The notes beneath the pieces are model-generated. The model did no database searches. It saw only the letters and a program-made list of their open reading frames with translations, and had not been told where the DNA came from. From Pseudomonadales bacterium (GTDB lineage: Bacteria > Pseudomonadota > Gammaproteobacteria > Pseudomonadales > Azotimanducaceae), in NCBI GenBank assembly GCA_021295895.1, contig JAGWBM010000014.1:1-33343 (forward strand): 33,343 nucleotides of DNA. The letters are read 5' to 3'. Shown piece by piece: positions 18,442 to 25,748 of this stretch (positions within the stretch are counted from its first letter, which is position 1; each line of letters starts with the position of its first letter). A program made the translations under genes and the position numbers.

Positions 18442-20526
18442 GTGCCGAAGTTGCCAGATACACCCGCACCAGAATTGACCGACGAGTTGAAGGCGACGAT
18501 CCAGAGCGCCTATTCGACCTGGCTCGGCAACCGCGGGTTCAAGGCGCGCCGCGGTCAGCGGCAGATGATCGCCGACATCGCCCGGGGGTTGACCGAGGAT
18601 GATCGGCTGTGCGTCGTGGAGGCCGGTACGGGTACGGGCAAGACCGCGGCCTACTGCCTTGCCGCCATCCCCATCGCCAAGTCCCGGAACAAGCGGGTGG
18701 TCATCTCCACCGCCACCGTGGCGTTGCAGGAACAGGTGGCGCTGCGCGACCTGCCGGACCTCAAGCGCCACGCGGACCTCGAATTCAGCTTTACCCTCGC
18801 CAAGGGGCGCAGTCGATACGTCTGCCTGAAGCGCCTCGACGACCGGCTTGCCTACGACCCGGAACGCGAGCGCCTGTACGGTCCCCCCGACGCCGAACAC
18901 CTGGACATCTATCGTCGGCTCGAGACGGCATTTGACACAGGCACCTGGGACGGCGACCTCGACAACTGGGCCGACGGCGTGCCCCCGAAGGCCTGGACGC
19001 CCGTCACCAACGACCGCACCGGCTGTCACGGCCGACGCTGCAAGTACTACCACCAATGCCCGGTGTTCCGGGCCCGCGCCGACGTCAGCGACGCGGACGT
19101 CGTCGTGGCCAACCACGATCTGGTGCTAACCGATCTGCGTATCGGCGGCGGCGTCGTGCTGCCCGATCCCGCCGAGACGATCTTCGTACTCGACGAGGCC
19201 CATCATCTACCGGACAAGACACGTGATCAGTTCACCGCCCGCGCGTCGCTGCGTGGCTGCACCGACTGGTTGAAACAGGTCTCGTCGAGCATGGAGACGA
19301 TGGCAAGGCGCTTCAACCAGCCCCGCGAGGTCCAACGGGCCCGGGAACGGTTGGCGGCCGAGGCGGGCGGGGCGGATGATCTGATCGCCGCGGTGGGAAC
19401 CCTGGTCGGCGACCTGCCGTTCGAGCCCCGGGATACGGACACACAGACGCACCGGTTCCCACTCGGGGAGGTACCGGAACCGCTCGCCGAGGTGGCGGTG
19501 CCGCTCGGCAAGTCGTTTGGCGGCGTTGCCGCGATTCTCGAGGAGTTGGGCAACGACCTCGACGATGTCGTCGAAGGCAACCTCGACTGGCCAAACGCGG
19601 AACAAGCAGAGTCGTGGCGTCCGACCATCGGCCAATTGGCGGGCCGCGCCGCCGGTGCCGAATCCTTGTTCAGCGACTACGGAAACAGTGCGTCGGTATC
19701 TGCAGCCCGGTGGGTCTCCCGGGGGCTGGAGGAACACGGTGAGGAGATCGAACTCACGAGCGTGCCACTCATGCCCGGCGAGATCCTGAACGACAGGCTG
19801 TGGAGTAGCTGCCACGGCGCCCTCGCCACGTCCGCCACCCTTTGCGCGCTGGGCACCTTCGCCCGGTTCCGGGAAAGTACCGGGCTAGTCGGTTCGGTGC
19901 GGGAGGCGCGCATTCCCAGTCCTTTCGACTTCCAGCGGGTCGCGACGTTCTCGGTACCGCGGATGCGCGCCGAGCCGTCGTCTTCCCAAGACCACACGGA
20001 GGAAATCGCTTCATTGCTCCCGGAACTCCTGGGGCTCGAGCCGAGCGCCCTGGTCTTGTTCAACTCGTGGTGGCAGTTCAACGCCGTGGTGGCGTCCCTA
20101 CCGGACGATCTCCGGGACAAGTGCCGGTTGCAGGGCGAGGTCTCCAAGCAGCGCCTGCTACAAGACCACACGGGGGCGATCGATGAGGGCGAGGCGAGCT
20201 ACCTATTCGGACTCGCGAGCTTTGCGGAAGGCGTGGATCTGCCGGGTGACTATTGCCGCCATGTAATCATGGCGCGGATTCCCTTCGCGGTGCCGGACGA
20301 CCCCGTCGACCAGGCGGTTGCCGAGTGGCTCGAGAACCAGGGGCGCAATCCGTTCATGGAAATGTCCTTGCCGGACGCCTCCCTACGGCTCGTCCAGGCA
20401 TGCGGTCGGCTGATTCGCAACGAGAGCGACCACGGGCGGATCACCTTGCTCGACCGACGTATTCTCACGCGCCGCTATGGCGAGTCCCTCTTGGCGGCAC
20501 TCCCGCCCTACCGATTGGAAATCTAG
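18442..20526 (+). CDS. dinG: DinG-type iron-sulfur ATP-dependent DNA helicase
   Basis: A superfamily 2 XPD/DinG-like 5'-3' helicase that unwinds structured DNA, 694 residues against 716 for E. coli DinG. Walker A AGTGTGKT lies at 61-68. Four cysteines are placed as in Fe-S helicases: C128 (SRYVCLKRL), C195, C200 and C206 (GCHGRRCKYYHQCP). The DEAH box is at 251-254 (VLDEAHHL). C-terminal motifs include LVLFNSWWQFNAV, FGLASFAEGVDLPGDYC and the arginine motif QACGRLIRNESDHGRITLLD. It starts at GTG with no evident ribosome site, so the exact start is uncertain. Confidence 0.92.
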   Translation: MPKLPDTPAPELTDELKATIQSAYSTWLGNRGFKARRGQRQMIADIARGLTEDDRLCVVEAGTGTGKTAAYCLAAIPIAKSRNKRVVISTATVALQEQVALRDLPDLKRHADLEFSFTLAKGRSRYVCLKRLDDRLAYDPERERLYGPPDAEHLDIYRRLETAFDTGTWDGDLDNWADGVPPKAWTPVTNDRTGCHGRRCKYYHQCPVFRARADVSDADVVVANHDLVLTDLRIGGGVVLPDPAETIFVLDEAHHLPDKTRDQFTARASLRGCTDWLKQVSSSMETMARRFNQPREVQRARERLAAEAGGADDLIAAVGTLVGDLPFEPRDTDTQTHRFPLGEVPEPLAEVAVPLGKSFGGVAAILEELGNDLDDVVEGNLDWPNAEQAESWRPTIGQLAGRAAGAESLFSDYGNSASVSAARWVSRGLEEHGEEIELTSVPLMPGEILNDRLWSSCHGALATSATLCALGTFARFRESTGLVGSVREARIPSPFDFQRVATFSVPRMRAEPSSSQDHTEEIASLLPELLGLEPSALVLFNSWWQFNAVVASLPDDLRDKCRLQGEVSKQRLLQDHTGAIDEGEASYLFGLASFAEGVDLPGDYCRHVIMARIPFAVPDDPVDQAVAEWLENQGRNPFMEMSLPDASLRLVQACGRLIRNESDHGRITLLDRRILTRRYGESLLAALPPYRLEI

Positions 20527-20592
20527 CCCCGCGCCGGGGCCGCGGACGTGCGGAGAACACGAACCGTGGCGGACGAGCTGTAAACACCGAAT

Positions 20593-20618
20593 CGTAGGGG
20601 AGGGGCTTGTCCCGTCCC
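20593..20618. repeat. Convergent-gap hairpin family, copy 2
   Basis: CGTAGGGG followed by GGGAGGGG-CTTGT-CCCGTCCC, seven of eight pairs formed (one G.G mismatch). Same loop as copies 1 and 4, different stem. Confidence 0.7.
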
Positions 20619-20648
20619 GTTGCCGGAGAAACCGCACGTCCCCGATGC

Positions 20649-20692
20649 GGGCGACGGCGCGCCCTGACGGGCGCGATAGCGTCGCCCCTACG
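20649..20692. repeat. Convergent-gap hairpin family, copy 3, inverted and enlarged
   Basis: Read on the minus strand this starts CGTAGGGG. The outer stem is GGGCGACG (20649-20656) with CGTCGCCC (20680-20687); an inner stem, CGCGCCC-TGAC-GGGCGCG (20658-20675), replaces the short loop. With copy 2 it forms a 100-bp unit that begins CGTAGGGG and ends CCCCTACG. Confidence 0.7.
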
Positions 20693-20739
20693 GATTTATT
20701 CAATTAATTCAACGAGTTGCGTATTCCTTGCGTGCGCGG

Positions 20740-21339
20740 TTAGGCGGAACCTTTGGTCATTCTCGCCAACCAGTAGTCGATGCTCGTGTACCGGCCACCA
20801 CCGGTGAACAACAGCGACAGCAGCATCACGAAATACATGGCGGCGAACTCGATCCCGTTGTTGAGAATCGTCACCCGGCCGCGTCCCGTCAGCCAACCGT
20901 AGTCGCCATGCTCCTTCAAGATGGCGATGATCTCCGCCTTGCGCGCCACCGCCTCCATGACGCGGTCGTTGGCCAGCCAGCTCGACGCGTCCGAAAGGAC
21001 CAGCCAGCCGTTCTCCCAATGCACCGTGAAGGCGGCGACCAGCATGGTGATCATCAGGGGCACCGCAACGAGACGGGTCGCAAAACCGGCAAGCAGCATG
21101 ATCCCGCCCCCAAGTTCGGCGGCGGTCGCAAGAAACGCCATCACCTCCGGCAACGGCATGCCCAACGTGTTCCCGAACCAGGAAACCGTTGCGCTGAAAC
21201 CCGTGGCCTTCACCCAGCCGCCCTGAATCATCACGGGCGCGAGGATCAGTCGCAGCAGCAGCGGGGGAACACCGTCGAGGGGCCTGAGCCGGTCTAGCGT
21301 CGTCTCGTAGACGCGGTTGTAGGTTGCGATAGGATTCAT
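20740..21339 (-). CDS. DoxX-family membrane protein
   Basis: A 199-residue protein with about four membrane helices. It has the DoxX pattern: LLLRLILAPVMIQGGWVKATGF at the first helix, TAAELGGGIMLLAGFATRLVAVP, then VAAFTVHWENGW, and a C-terminal helix (GIEFAAMYFVMLLSLLF). GGGAG lies 6 bases before the ATG. Family members are linked to quinone or thiol redox and oxidative stress, but no precise role can be given. An inserted soluble stretch between helices 3 and 4 (about 120-155) makes it longer than minimal DoxX proteins. Confidence 0.82.
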   Translation of the reverse strand: MNPIATYNRVYETTLDRLRPLDGVPPLLLRLILAPVMIQGGWVKATGFSATVSWFGNTLGMPLPEVMAFLATAAELGGGIMLLAGFATRLVAVPLMITMLVAAFTVHWENGWLVLSDASSWLANDRVMEAVARKAEIIAILKEHGDYGWLTGRGRVTILNNGIEFAAMYFVMLLSLLFTGGGRYTSIDYWLARMTKGSA

Positions 21340-21456
21340 GGTTTCTCCCGATTGACCTGTATCTGTTTTGACCGTGGGACAGATGATCGATCACAGCGGT
21401 CGACGAATTAATCCGCAACCGCCAAACGGGGTTGCGACGCCAACGATGGTAACGCC

Positions 21457-22338
21457 ATGACGACGCCGATGCGGATTGCCGGTCTCGCGAACTTGGTGCC
21501 AAGCGACGCGGTCAGGGGCTGCTACGGATGCCTGGATGCGGGCGCGCCCGACGACTATCGGCAACTGGCGGCGCTCTTGGTCGACGACTGGTACCAGCGG
21601 GGGGTGGCGCGTGCGGGAATCGGCGGCGGCCAGGGTGCCGGGAAGTCGACGCTCGGCCGATTGATCACCGAGGCCGGATCCGTCTTCGGCGTGCACGTCG
21701 AAGTCCTTTCCATGGACGACTTCTACCTCACGAGGGAAGAACGAGAACGCCTTGCCGAGACCGTCCATCCGCTTTTGGCCACCCGAGGCCCCCCGGGCAC
21801 CCACGATGTGGCACGGCTTCGCGACGCCATCGCCGCGCTCGGTCAACCGGGCGCGGTCGAAGTGCCGCGTTTCGACAAGGGGACCGACACGCGATCCGGC
21901 AGCGCAACGATCGATGGTGGCGTTGACGTGGTGGTGCTCGAAGGCTGGTGCGTGGGTGCGCCCGCCGCCGAGTCTGCCATCGACGAGCCCATCAACGCGT
22001 TGGAGCGGGAACACGACACGGACGCTGGGTGGCGGTCCTATATCGAGACGGCGCTCAACGGGTCCTACGCCAAGCTGAACGACGACCTCGAGTCGATGGT
22101 CTTCCTCAAGGTGCCGGGCCTCGACGCGGTGCGCCGCTGGCGCTTGCAGCAGGAGGGCGAACGACCTCCGGAACAGCGGTTGAACGCCGCCGAAGTGAAT
22201 CGGTTCGTGGAACACTACGAACGCATCACCCGGCGTATGTTGGCGACCCTGCCGTCGAACGCGGACGTCGTGGTGGATCTCGACGACGATCATCGTGTTG
22301 CGGGTTTGCGATTCCGGGGGACACCCCGGCACCGGTGA
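21457..22338 (+). CDS. D-glycerate 3-kinase-like P-loop kinase
   Basis: A 293-residue kinase of the uridine kinase/phosphoribulokinase fold, closest by eye to the plant- and yeast-type glycerate 3-kinase group. The P-loop is GGGQGAGKST (56-65), followed by LSMDDFYLTREER and the HPLLATRGPPGTHD substrate loop, then the lid region VPRFDKGTDTR, VVLEGWCVGAP and the end segment VVDLDDDHRVAGL. It would phosphorylate glycerate from photorespiratory-type or serine metabolism; substrate is inferred from the family. The 117-bp gap to divergent doxX must hold promoters for both, but none stands out. Confidence 0.83.
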   Translation: MTTPMRIAGLANLVPSDAVRGCYGCLDAGAPDDYRQLAALLVDDWYQRGVARAGIGGGQGAGKSTLGRLITEAGSVFGVHVEVLSMDDFYLTREERERLAETVHPLLATRGPPGTHDVARLRDAIAALGQPGAVEVPRFDKGTDTRSGSATIDGGVDVVVLEGWCVGAPAAESAIDEPINALEREHDTDAGWRSYIETALNGSYAKLNDDLESMVFLKVPGLDAVRRWRLQQEGERPPEQRLNAAEVNRFVEHYERITRRMLATLPSNADVVVDLDDDHRVAGLRFRGTPRHR

Positions 22339-22352
22339 GCCCCGGCGACGTT

Positions 22353-22386
22353 GTTCAGACTTCGTTCAGTTCCGCGCCCCGATACT
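22353..22386 (+). promoter_or_regulatory. PhoP-type direct repeat and -10 box
   Basis: GTTCAG (22353-22358) and GTTCAG (22364-22369) are spaced by 5 bp, an 11-bp period, and end 11 bp before a -10-like GATACT (22381-22386). Promoters activated by E. coli PhoP have the same layout, with a GTTTA-N5-GTTTA repeat 11-12 bp before the -10. A PhoP-like regulator is encoded about 1 kb downstream. Confidence 0.6.
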
Positions 22387-22424
22387 CCGGGCGTGTTTTC
22401 CATCAACGCCAACGGAGTAGAGCC

Positions 22425-22937
22425 ATGTGGAAACAGAGTTTGATGCTCGGCGCCGCGATCATGACCGCCAACGCGATGGCCGACGTTCGTTACGCCCACG
22501 CCCCGGTTACCGGCGTCGAACCGATCGTCGAAACCGTCGCCCATGTAGAGCCCAAGGAGCACTGCTGGTTCGAGGATGTGCCCGAGCGCGTGGGTTCGCC
22601 CAGCGCAACCACCCCCTTGCTCGGCGCATTGATCGGCGGCGCGATCGGCAATGCCGTCGGCCACAAGAAGCGCAACAAGCAGGTGGGCACGGTGGTGGGC
22701 GCCCTGATCGGCGGTAGCATCGCGGCGGACATCAGCCGCGAGGAACGGCGCCACCGCGTCGTGTCGAACCGACGTGTCCGCCGCCAGGTTTGCGAGGTCG
22801 TTGACGAGACGACCTACCGGCGAGAAGTGACCGGCTACCTCGTTACGTACGAATACGCTGGCCAGAGCTACCAGGCCCGCATGCGCCAGCGCCCCGGAGA
22901 GACCGTCCGCGTTCGGGTGACGGTTGGCCCGGCCTGA
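22425..22937 (+). CDS. Glycine-zipper 2TM domain envelope protein
   Basis: A 170-residue exported protein. A signal peptide (SLMLGAAIMTANAMADV) is followed by a glycine zipper (LLGALIGGAIGNAVGHKKRN, then GTVVGALIGGSIAADI), a short basic region, and a domain with one Cys (RRQVCEVVDETTYRRE) ending in a beta-rich tail (GYLVTYEYAGQSYQARM). This layout matches 17-kDa antigen-like or SlyB-like envelope proteins. GGAG lies 7 bases before the ATG. It is first in the unit behind the PhoP-type promoter; SlyB-type proteins are PhoP targets in enterobacteria, which supports the link. Confidence 0.82.
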   Translation: MWKQSLMLGAAIMTANAMADVRYAHAPVTGVEPIVETVAHVEPKEHCWFEDVPERVGSPSATTPLLGALIGGAIGNAVGHKKRNKQVGTVVGALIGGSIAADISREERRHRVVSNRRVRRQVCEVVDETTYRREVTGYLVTYEYAGQSYQARMRQRPGETVRVRVTVGPA

Positions 22938-22993
22938 GCCAGGTGGGAGGCATGGCGGGAGTAGAATGGCGTGGCCTCAGGAGAAGCGTGGAC

Positions 22994-23359
22994 ATGCGGA
23001 GAACGGTCTTTGGCGTGGTTTTCGCGGTGGGGGCGCTCGCCGGCTACGCTGGAGACGCTCCGCCACTGGCCACCGAGCCAGCCCAAACACCAGCGGAGAA
23101 ACGACCCCCGTCGCCGGAGGAAGATCAGAAGGACGAGCCCTTGCGTCGGGAACCTGCCCGGGTCTCGCTCGAGGACGCCACCGCCATCGTCCGCCAGGCC
23201 TACGGTGGACGTGTGGTTTCGTCGTCCCGGGCCACGGCGCGACCTGAGTCGGCGCGACCGAAGGAACCCGGCTACCGGGTGCGGGTGGACATCGATGGCC
23301 GGGTCAAGACGGTATTCGTTGATGACCGGGGCCGCATTCACGAAAACCCCGAGTTCTGA
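22994..23359 (+). CDS. PepSY-domain exported protein
   Basis: A 121-residue protein with a signal-like N-terminus (MRRTVFGVVFAVGALAGYAG), a charged Pro-rich linker, and a C-terminal PepSY-like domain (about 58-115: VSLEDATAIVRQAYGGRVVS ... GYRVRVDIDGRVKTVFVDD). Small PepSY proteins are often encoded beside two-component systems and are thought to sense or modulate in the periplasm. The start at 22994 was chosen because it begins the hydrophobic segment and has GGAG upstream; an earlier ATG at 22943 adds 17 unlikely residues. It is 27 bases before the response regulator. Confidence 0.78.
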   Translation: MRRTVFGVVFAVGALAGYAGDAPPLATEPAQTPAEKRPPSPEEDQKDEPLRREPARVSLEDATAIVRQAYGGRVVSSSRATARPESARPKEPGYRVRVDIDGRVKTVFVDDRGRIHENPEF

Positions 23360-23386
23360 ACCCGGGCGACGCGGCGCGAGACGGCC

Positions 23387-24073
23387 ATGCGACTCCTGAT
23401 CGTTGAAGACGAAGTGCTGCTCGCCGCGCAGGTGGACAAGTTCCTGCGCGAGAACGACTTCGTGGTGGACATGGCCAGCGACGGCGAGGAGGGACTGTAC
23501 TACGCCCGCGAGTACGCCTACGACGCCGCGGTCATCGATTTGGGGCTGCCGAAGCTCACCGGGATCGAGCTGATCAAGACCCTGCGCCGAGAAGGCAACG
23601 ACGTCCCGGTGCTAATCCTCACCGCGCGCAGCGATTGGCGCGACAAGGTGGGCGGTCTCGAAGCGGGTGCCGACGACTACCTCACCAAACCGTTCCACAT
23701 GGAAGAACTGCTGGCCCGCGTGAAGGTGCTCATACGTCGGGCCGCGGGGTTCGCGTCATCGGTGATCGTACACGGCCCGATGAAGCTCGACACGTCCAGC
23801 AAGGAAGTGCGCGTTGCCGATGTGTTGGTGGAACTCACCGCTTTCGAGTACCGCCTGTTGGAGTTTCTCGCCTTGAATCCATCCCGCGTCGTGTCCAAGG
23901 CCGAGCTTACCGAGCACCTCTACGAACAGGATTTCGACCGGGACAGCAATGTGATCGAGGTGTTCATCGGCCGGCTGCGACGCAAGCTCGATCCGGTGGG
24001 CAGCCTCAAGCCAATCCGGACCGTCCGCGGCCAGGGATATCGATTTGCGCTGGAAGCCGACGCGCGCCCCTGA
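23387..24073 (+). CDS. phoP: PhoP-like response regulator
   Basis: An OmpR/PhoB-class regulator of 228 residues. Receiver: acidic pair E7/D8, phosphorylated D51 (in VIDLGLP), T79 and K101. The stretch ILTARSDWRDKVGGLEAGA, followed by DDYLTKPFHMEE, is very close to E. coli PhoP. The winged-helix DNA-binding domain (about 125-222) includes LTAFEYRLLEFL, SNVIEVFIGRLRRKL and TVRGQGYRF. It probably binds the direct repeat at 22353-22369 and so controls its own unit. Confidence 0.88.
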   Translation: MRLLIVEDEVLLAAQVDKFLRENDFVVDMASDGEEGLYYAREYAYDAAVIDLGLPKLTGIELIKTLRREGNDVPVLILTARSDWRDKVGGLEAGADDYLTKPFHMEELLARVKVLIRRAAGFASSVIVHGPMKLDTSSKEVRVADVLVELTAFEYRLLEFLALNPSRVVSKAELTEHLYEQDFDRDSNVIEVFIGRLRRKLDPVGSLKPIRTVRGQGYRFALEADARP

Positions 24074-24173
24074 CGGGCTCGCTGGAGCTCTTGGCGGAGT
24101 GACTCCCGATGGGTCGCAGTGCATGGCCCGCAGTGGCACCATCGGTGTGAAACGACACGTCGAGCGCGGAGAC

Positions 24174-25589
24174 ATGCAGAGCACGAATGCGCAAGGGCCT
24201 ACCCGCGGCGTGGTCGGTCGCGTTCTCGGTCTTCAGGCGCGTTTGCTTTTGATCACCGCACTGGTTCTCGGCACCTGCCTCAGTGCCGTCGGGTGGGTGC
24301 AGGATCGCGCGTTCAAGGCCGCCGTACGCGCCGGGGCGGAAGAGCAACTCCGCGCCGTCGCCTACGGCTTGTTGAGCGCGGCGCAAGACGAGGCCAACGA
24401 ACTCGCATTCGGTACGGAACTTGGCGAGCCGCGCTTGGCGCAACCGGACTCCGGACTCTACGCCTACGTTGAACGCGCCCGGGATGGCGTCATCTGGCGT
24501 TCGCCATCGGCCGTGGTCAGCGCCGGCGACATCGGCGAACAGGCACCCTTGAGTCAACGGCCGGCGCCGGGCGAGTCGGTTTTCGGGGTTGCGGACACGG
24601 TCAGCGGCCCATCGCGGTTCGTCATGGCGTATACCGTGATCTGGGAATCCCTCGGCGCAGAGTTAACCTTCTGGGTATTGATCGACCGGGCGCCCTTCCG
24701 CCGGGAGATCCTGGAGTTTCGCCGCAATACGACGGTCGGCTTGTTGAGTGCGGCCATCGTATTCGTGGTCATTCAGCTTGCCGCGGTGCGCTGGGGGCTG
24801 GCACCCATGCGGCGTATGGCTGCTCGGTTGCGTGGTCTCGAAGCGGGTAGGCGGGGGGACATCGGCGATGACTATCCCCGCGAGCTATCGGGACTCGCTC
24901 GCAACCTGAACCGCTTCATCGCCTACGAGGAGGCCAACCGCGACCGGTACCGGCGTGCCATGGACGATTTGGCGCATAGCCTGAAGACCCCCCTGGCGGT
25001 TCTGAAGAACGCCATGCGGGAAGTCAACGGATCGGGTGCCACGGTCATGAACGATCAGATCGAGCGCATGGAGACCACGGTGACGCACCAGCTTTCGAGA
25101 GCAGCGGCTGTGCGTACCGTGATGCCCGTCAAGGCGGTGCCCGTGTCGCCCGTCGCTGGGCGGATCGGCCGTGCCCTCGAGCGCGCCTACGCCGAGAAGG
25201 CGGTCGAGCTTGAGCTTGTCGAAGCCCCCCTCGCCGTGCGGGTGGACGAGCGGGACCTGCTGGAGATGCTCGGCAACGTCATCGAGAACGCGTTCAAGTA
25301 CACCCGCAGGCGCGTACGGATCTCGGTACGTCGGGCGGACACCGGCGTCGCGATCCTGATCGAGGACGACGGCGACGGCATTGCACCGGCCGATCGTCGA
25401 CGCGTGCTACGGCGGGGTGCAAGGGCGGATACCGAAAGTTCGGGACAAGGCATTGGCCTGGCTGTCGCCCTGGAACTTGCCGAGGTCTACCAGGGCAGCT
25501 TGGAACTCGGCGACAGCGACCTCGGGGGTGCGCTCGTCCGGCTCGAACTGCCCGGTCGGGAACGACGCTTAGCGTTGCCGGAGCGCTAA
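24174..25589 (+). CDS. phoQ: PhoQ-like sensor histidine kinase
   Basis: The membrane kinase partner of the PhoP-like regulator, 471 residues from the ATG at 24174. Helix 1 lies near 18-40 (LLLITALVLGTCLSAVGWV), a periplasmic sensor follows (about 45-175), and helix 2 is SAAIVFVVIQLAAVRWGL. The dimerisation domain carries H268 in DLAHSLKTPLAVL, the same box as E. coli PhoQ. The ATPase domain has MLGNVIENAFKYT (N box), IEDDGDGIAP (G1) and GQGIGLAVALEL (G2). GGAG is only 3 bases from this ATG; the in-frame ATG at 24123 is an alternative. The sensed signal is not evident. Confidence 0.87.
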   Translation: MQSTNAQGPTRGVVGRVLGLQARLLLITALVLGTCLSAVGWVQDRAFKAAVRAGAEEQLRAVAYGLLSAAQDEANELAFGTELGEPRLAQPDSGLYAYVERARDGVIWRSPSAVVSAGDIGEQAPLSQRPAPGESVFGVADTVSGPSRFVMAYTVIWESLGAELTFWVLIDRAPFRREILEFRRNTTVGLLSAAIVFVVIQLAAVRWGLAPMRRMAARLRGLEAGRRGDIGDDYPRELSGLARNLNRFIAYEEANRDRYRRAMDDLAHSLKTPLAVLKNAMREVNGSGATVMNDQIERMETTVTHQLSRAAAVRTVMPVKAVPVSPVAGRIGRALERAYAEKAVELELVEAPLAVRVDERDLLEMLGNVIENAFKYTRRRVRISVRRADTGVAILIEDDGDGIAPADRRRVLRRGARADTESSGQGIGLAVALELAEVYQGSLELGDSDLGGALVRLELPGRERRLALPER

Positions 25590-25636
25590 GGAAGGCCCTG
25601 AACAACGAGCCCTGGTGTACGGAAACGCAAGGCGGG

Positions 25637-25662
25637 CGTAGGGGCCGCCCTTGTGGCGGCCC
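25637..25662. repeat. Convergent-gap hairpin family, copy 4
   Basis: CGTAGGGG followed by a perfect stem, GGGCCGCC-CTTGT-GGCGGCCC. Compared with copy 1 the inner stem bases are changed on both arms, so pairing is kept. Confidence 0.75.
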
Positions 25663-25710
25663 ATTTTCGACCATCCCGCATCCATGGTCCAACATCACGG
25701 CGACCACAAC

Positions 25711-25726
25711 GCGCCCCAGGGGGCGC
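25711..25726. terminator. Strong G+C hairpin without T-tract
   Basis: GCGCCCC-AG-GGGGCGC, a 7-bp perfect stem between convergent genes. No U-run follows on either strand, so intrinsic termination is doubtful; it may limit read-through or be part of the neighbouring repeat. Confidence 0.3.
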
Positions 25727-25748
25727 GCGGACTTGGTTCCGAGGCACC

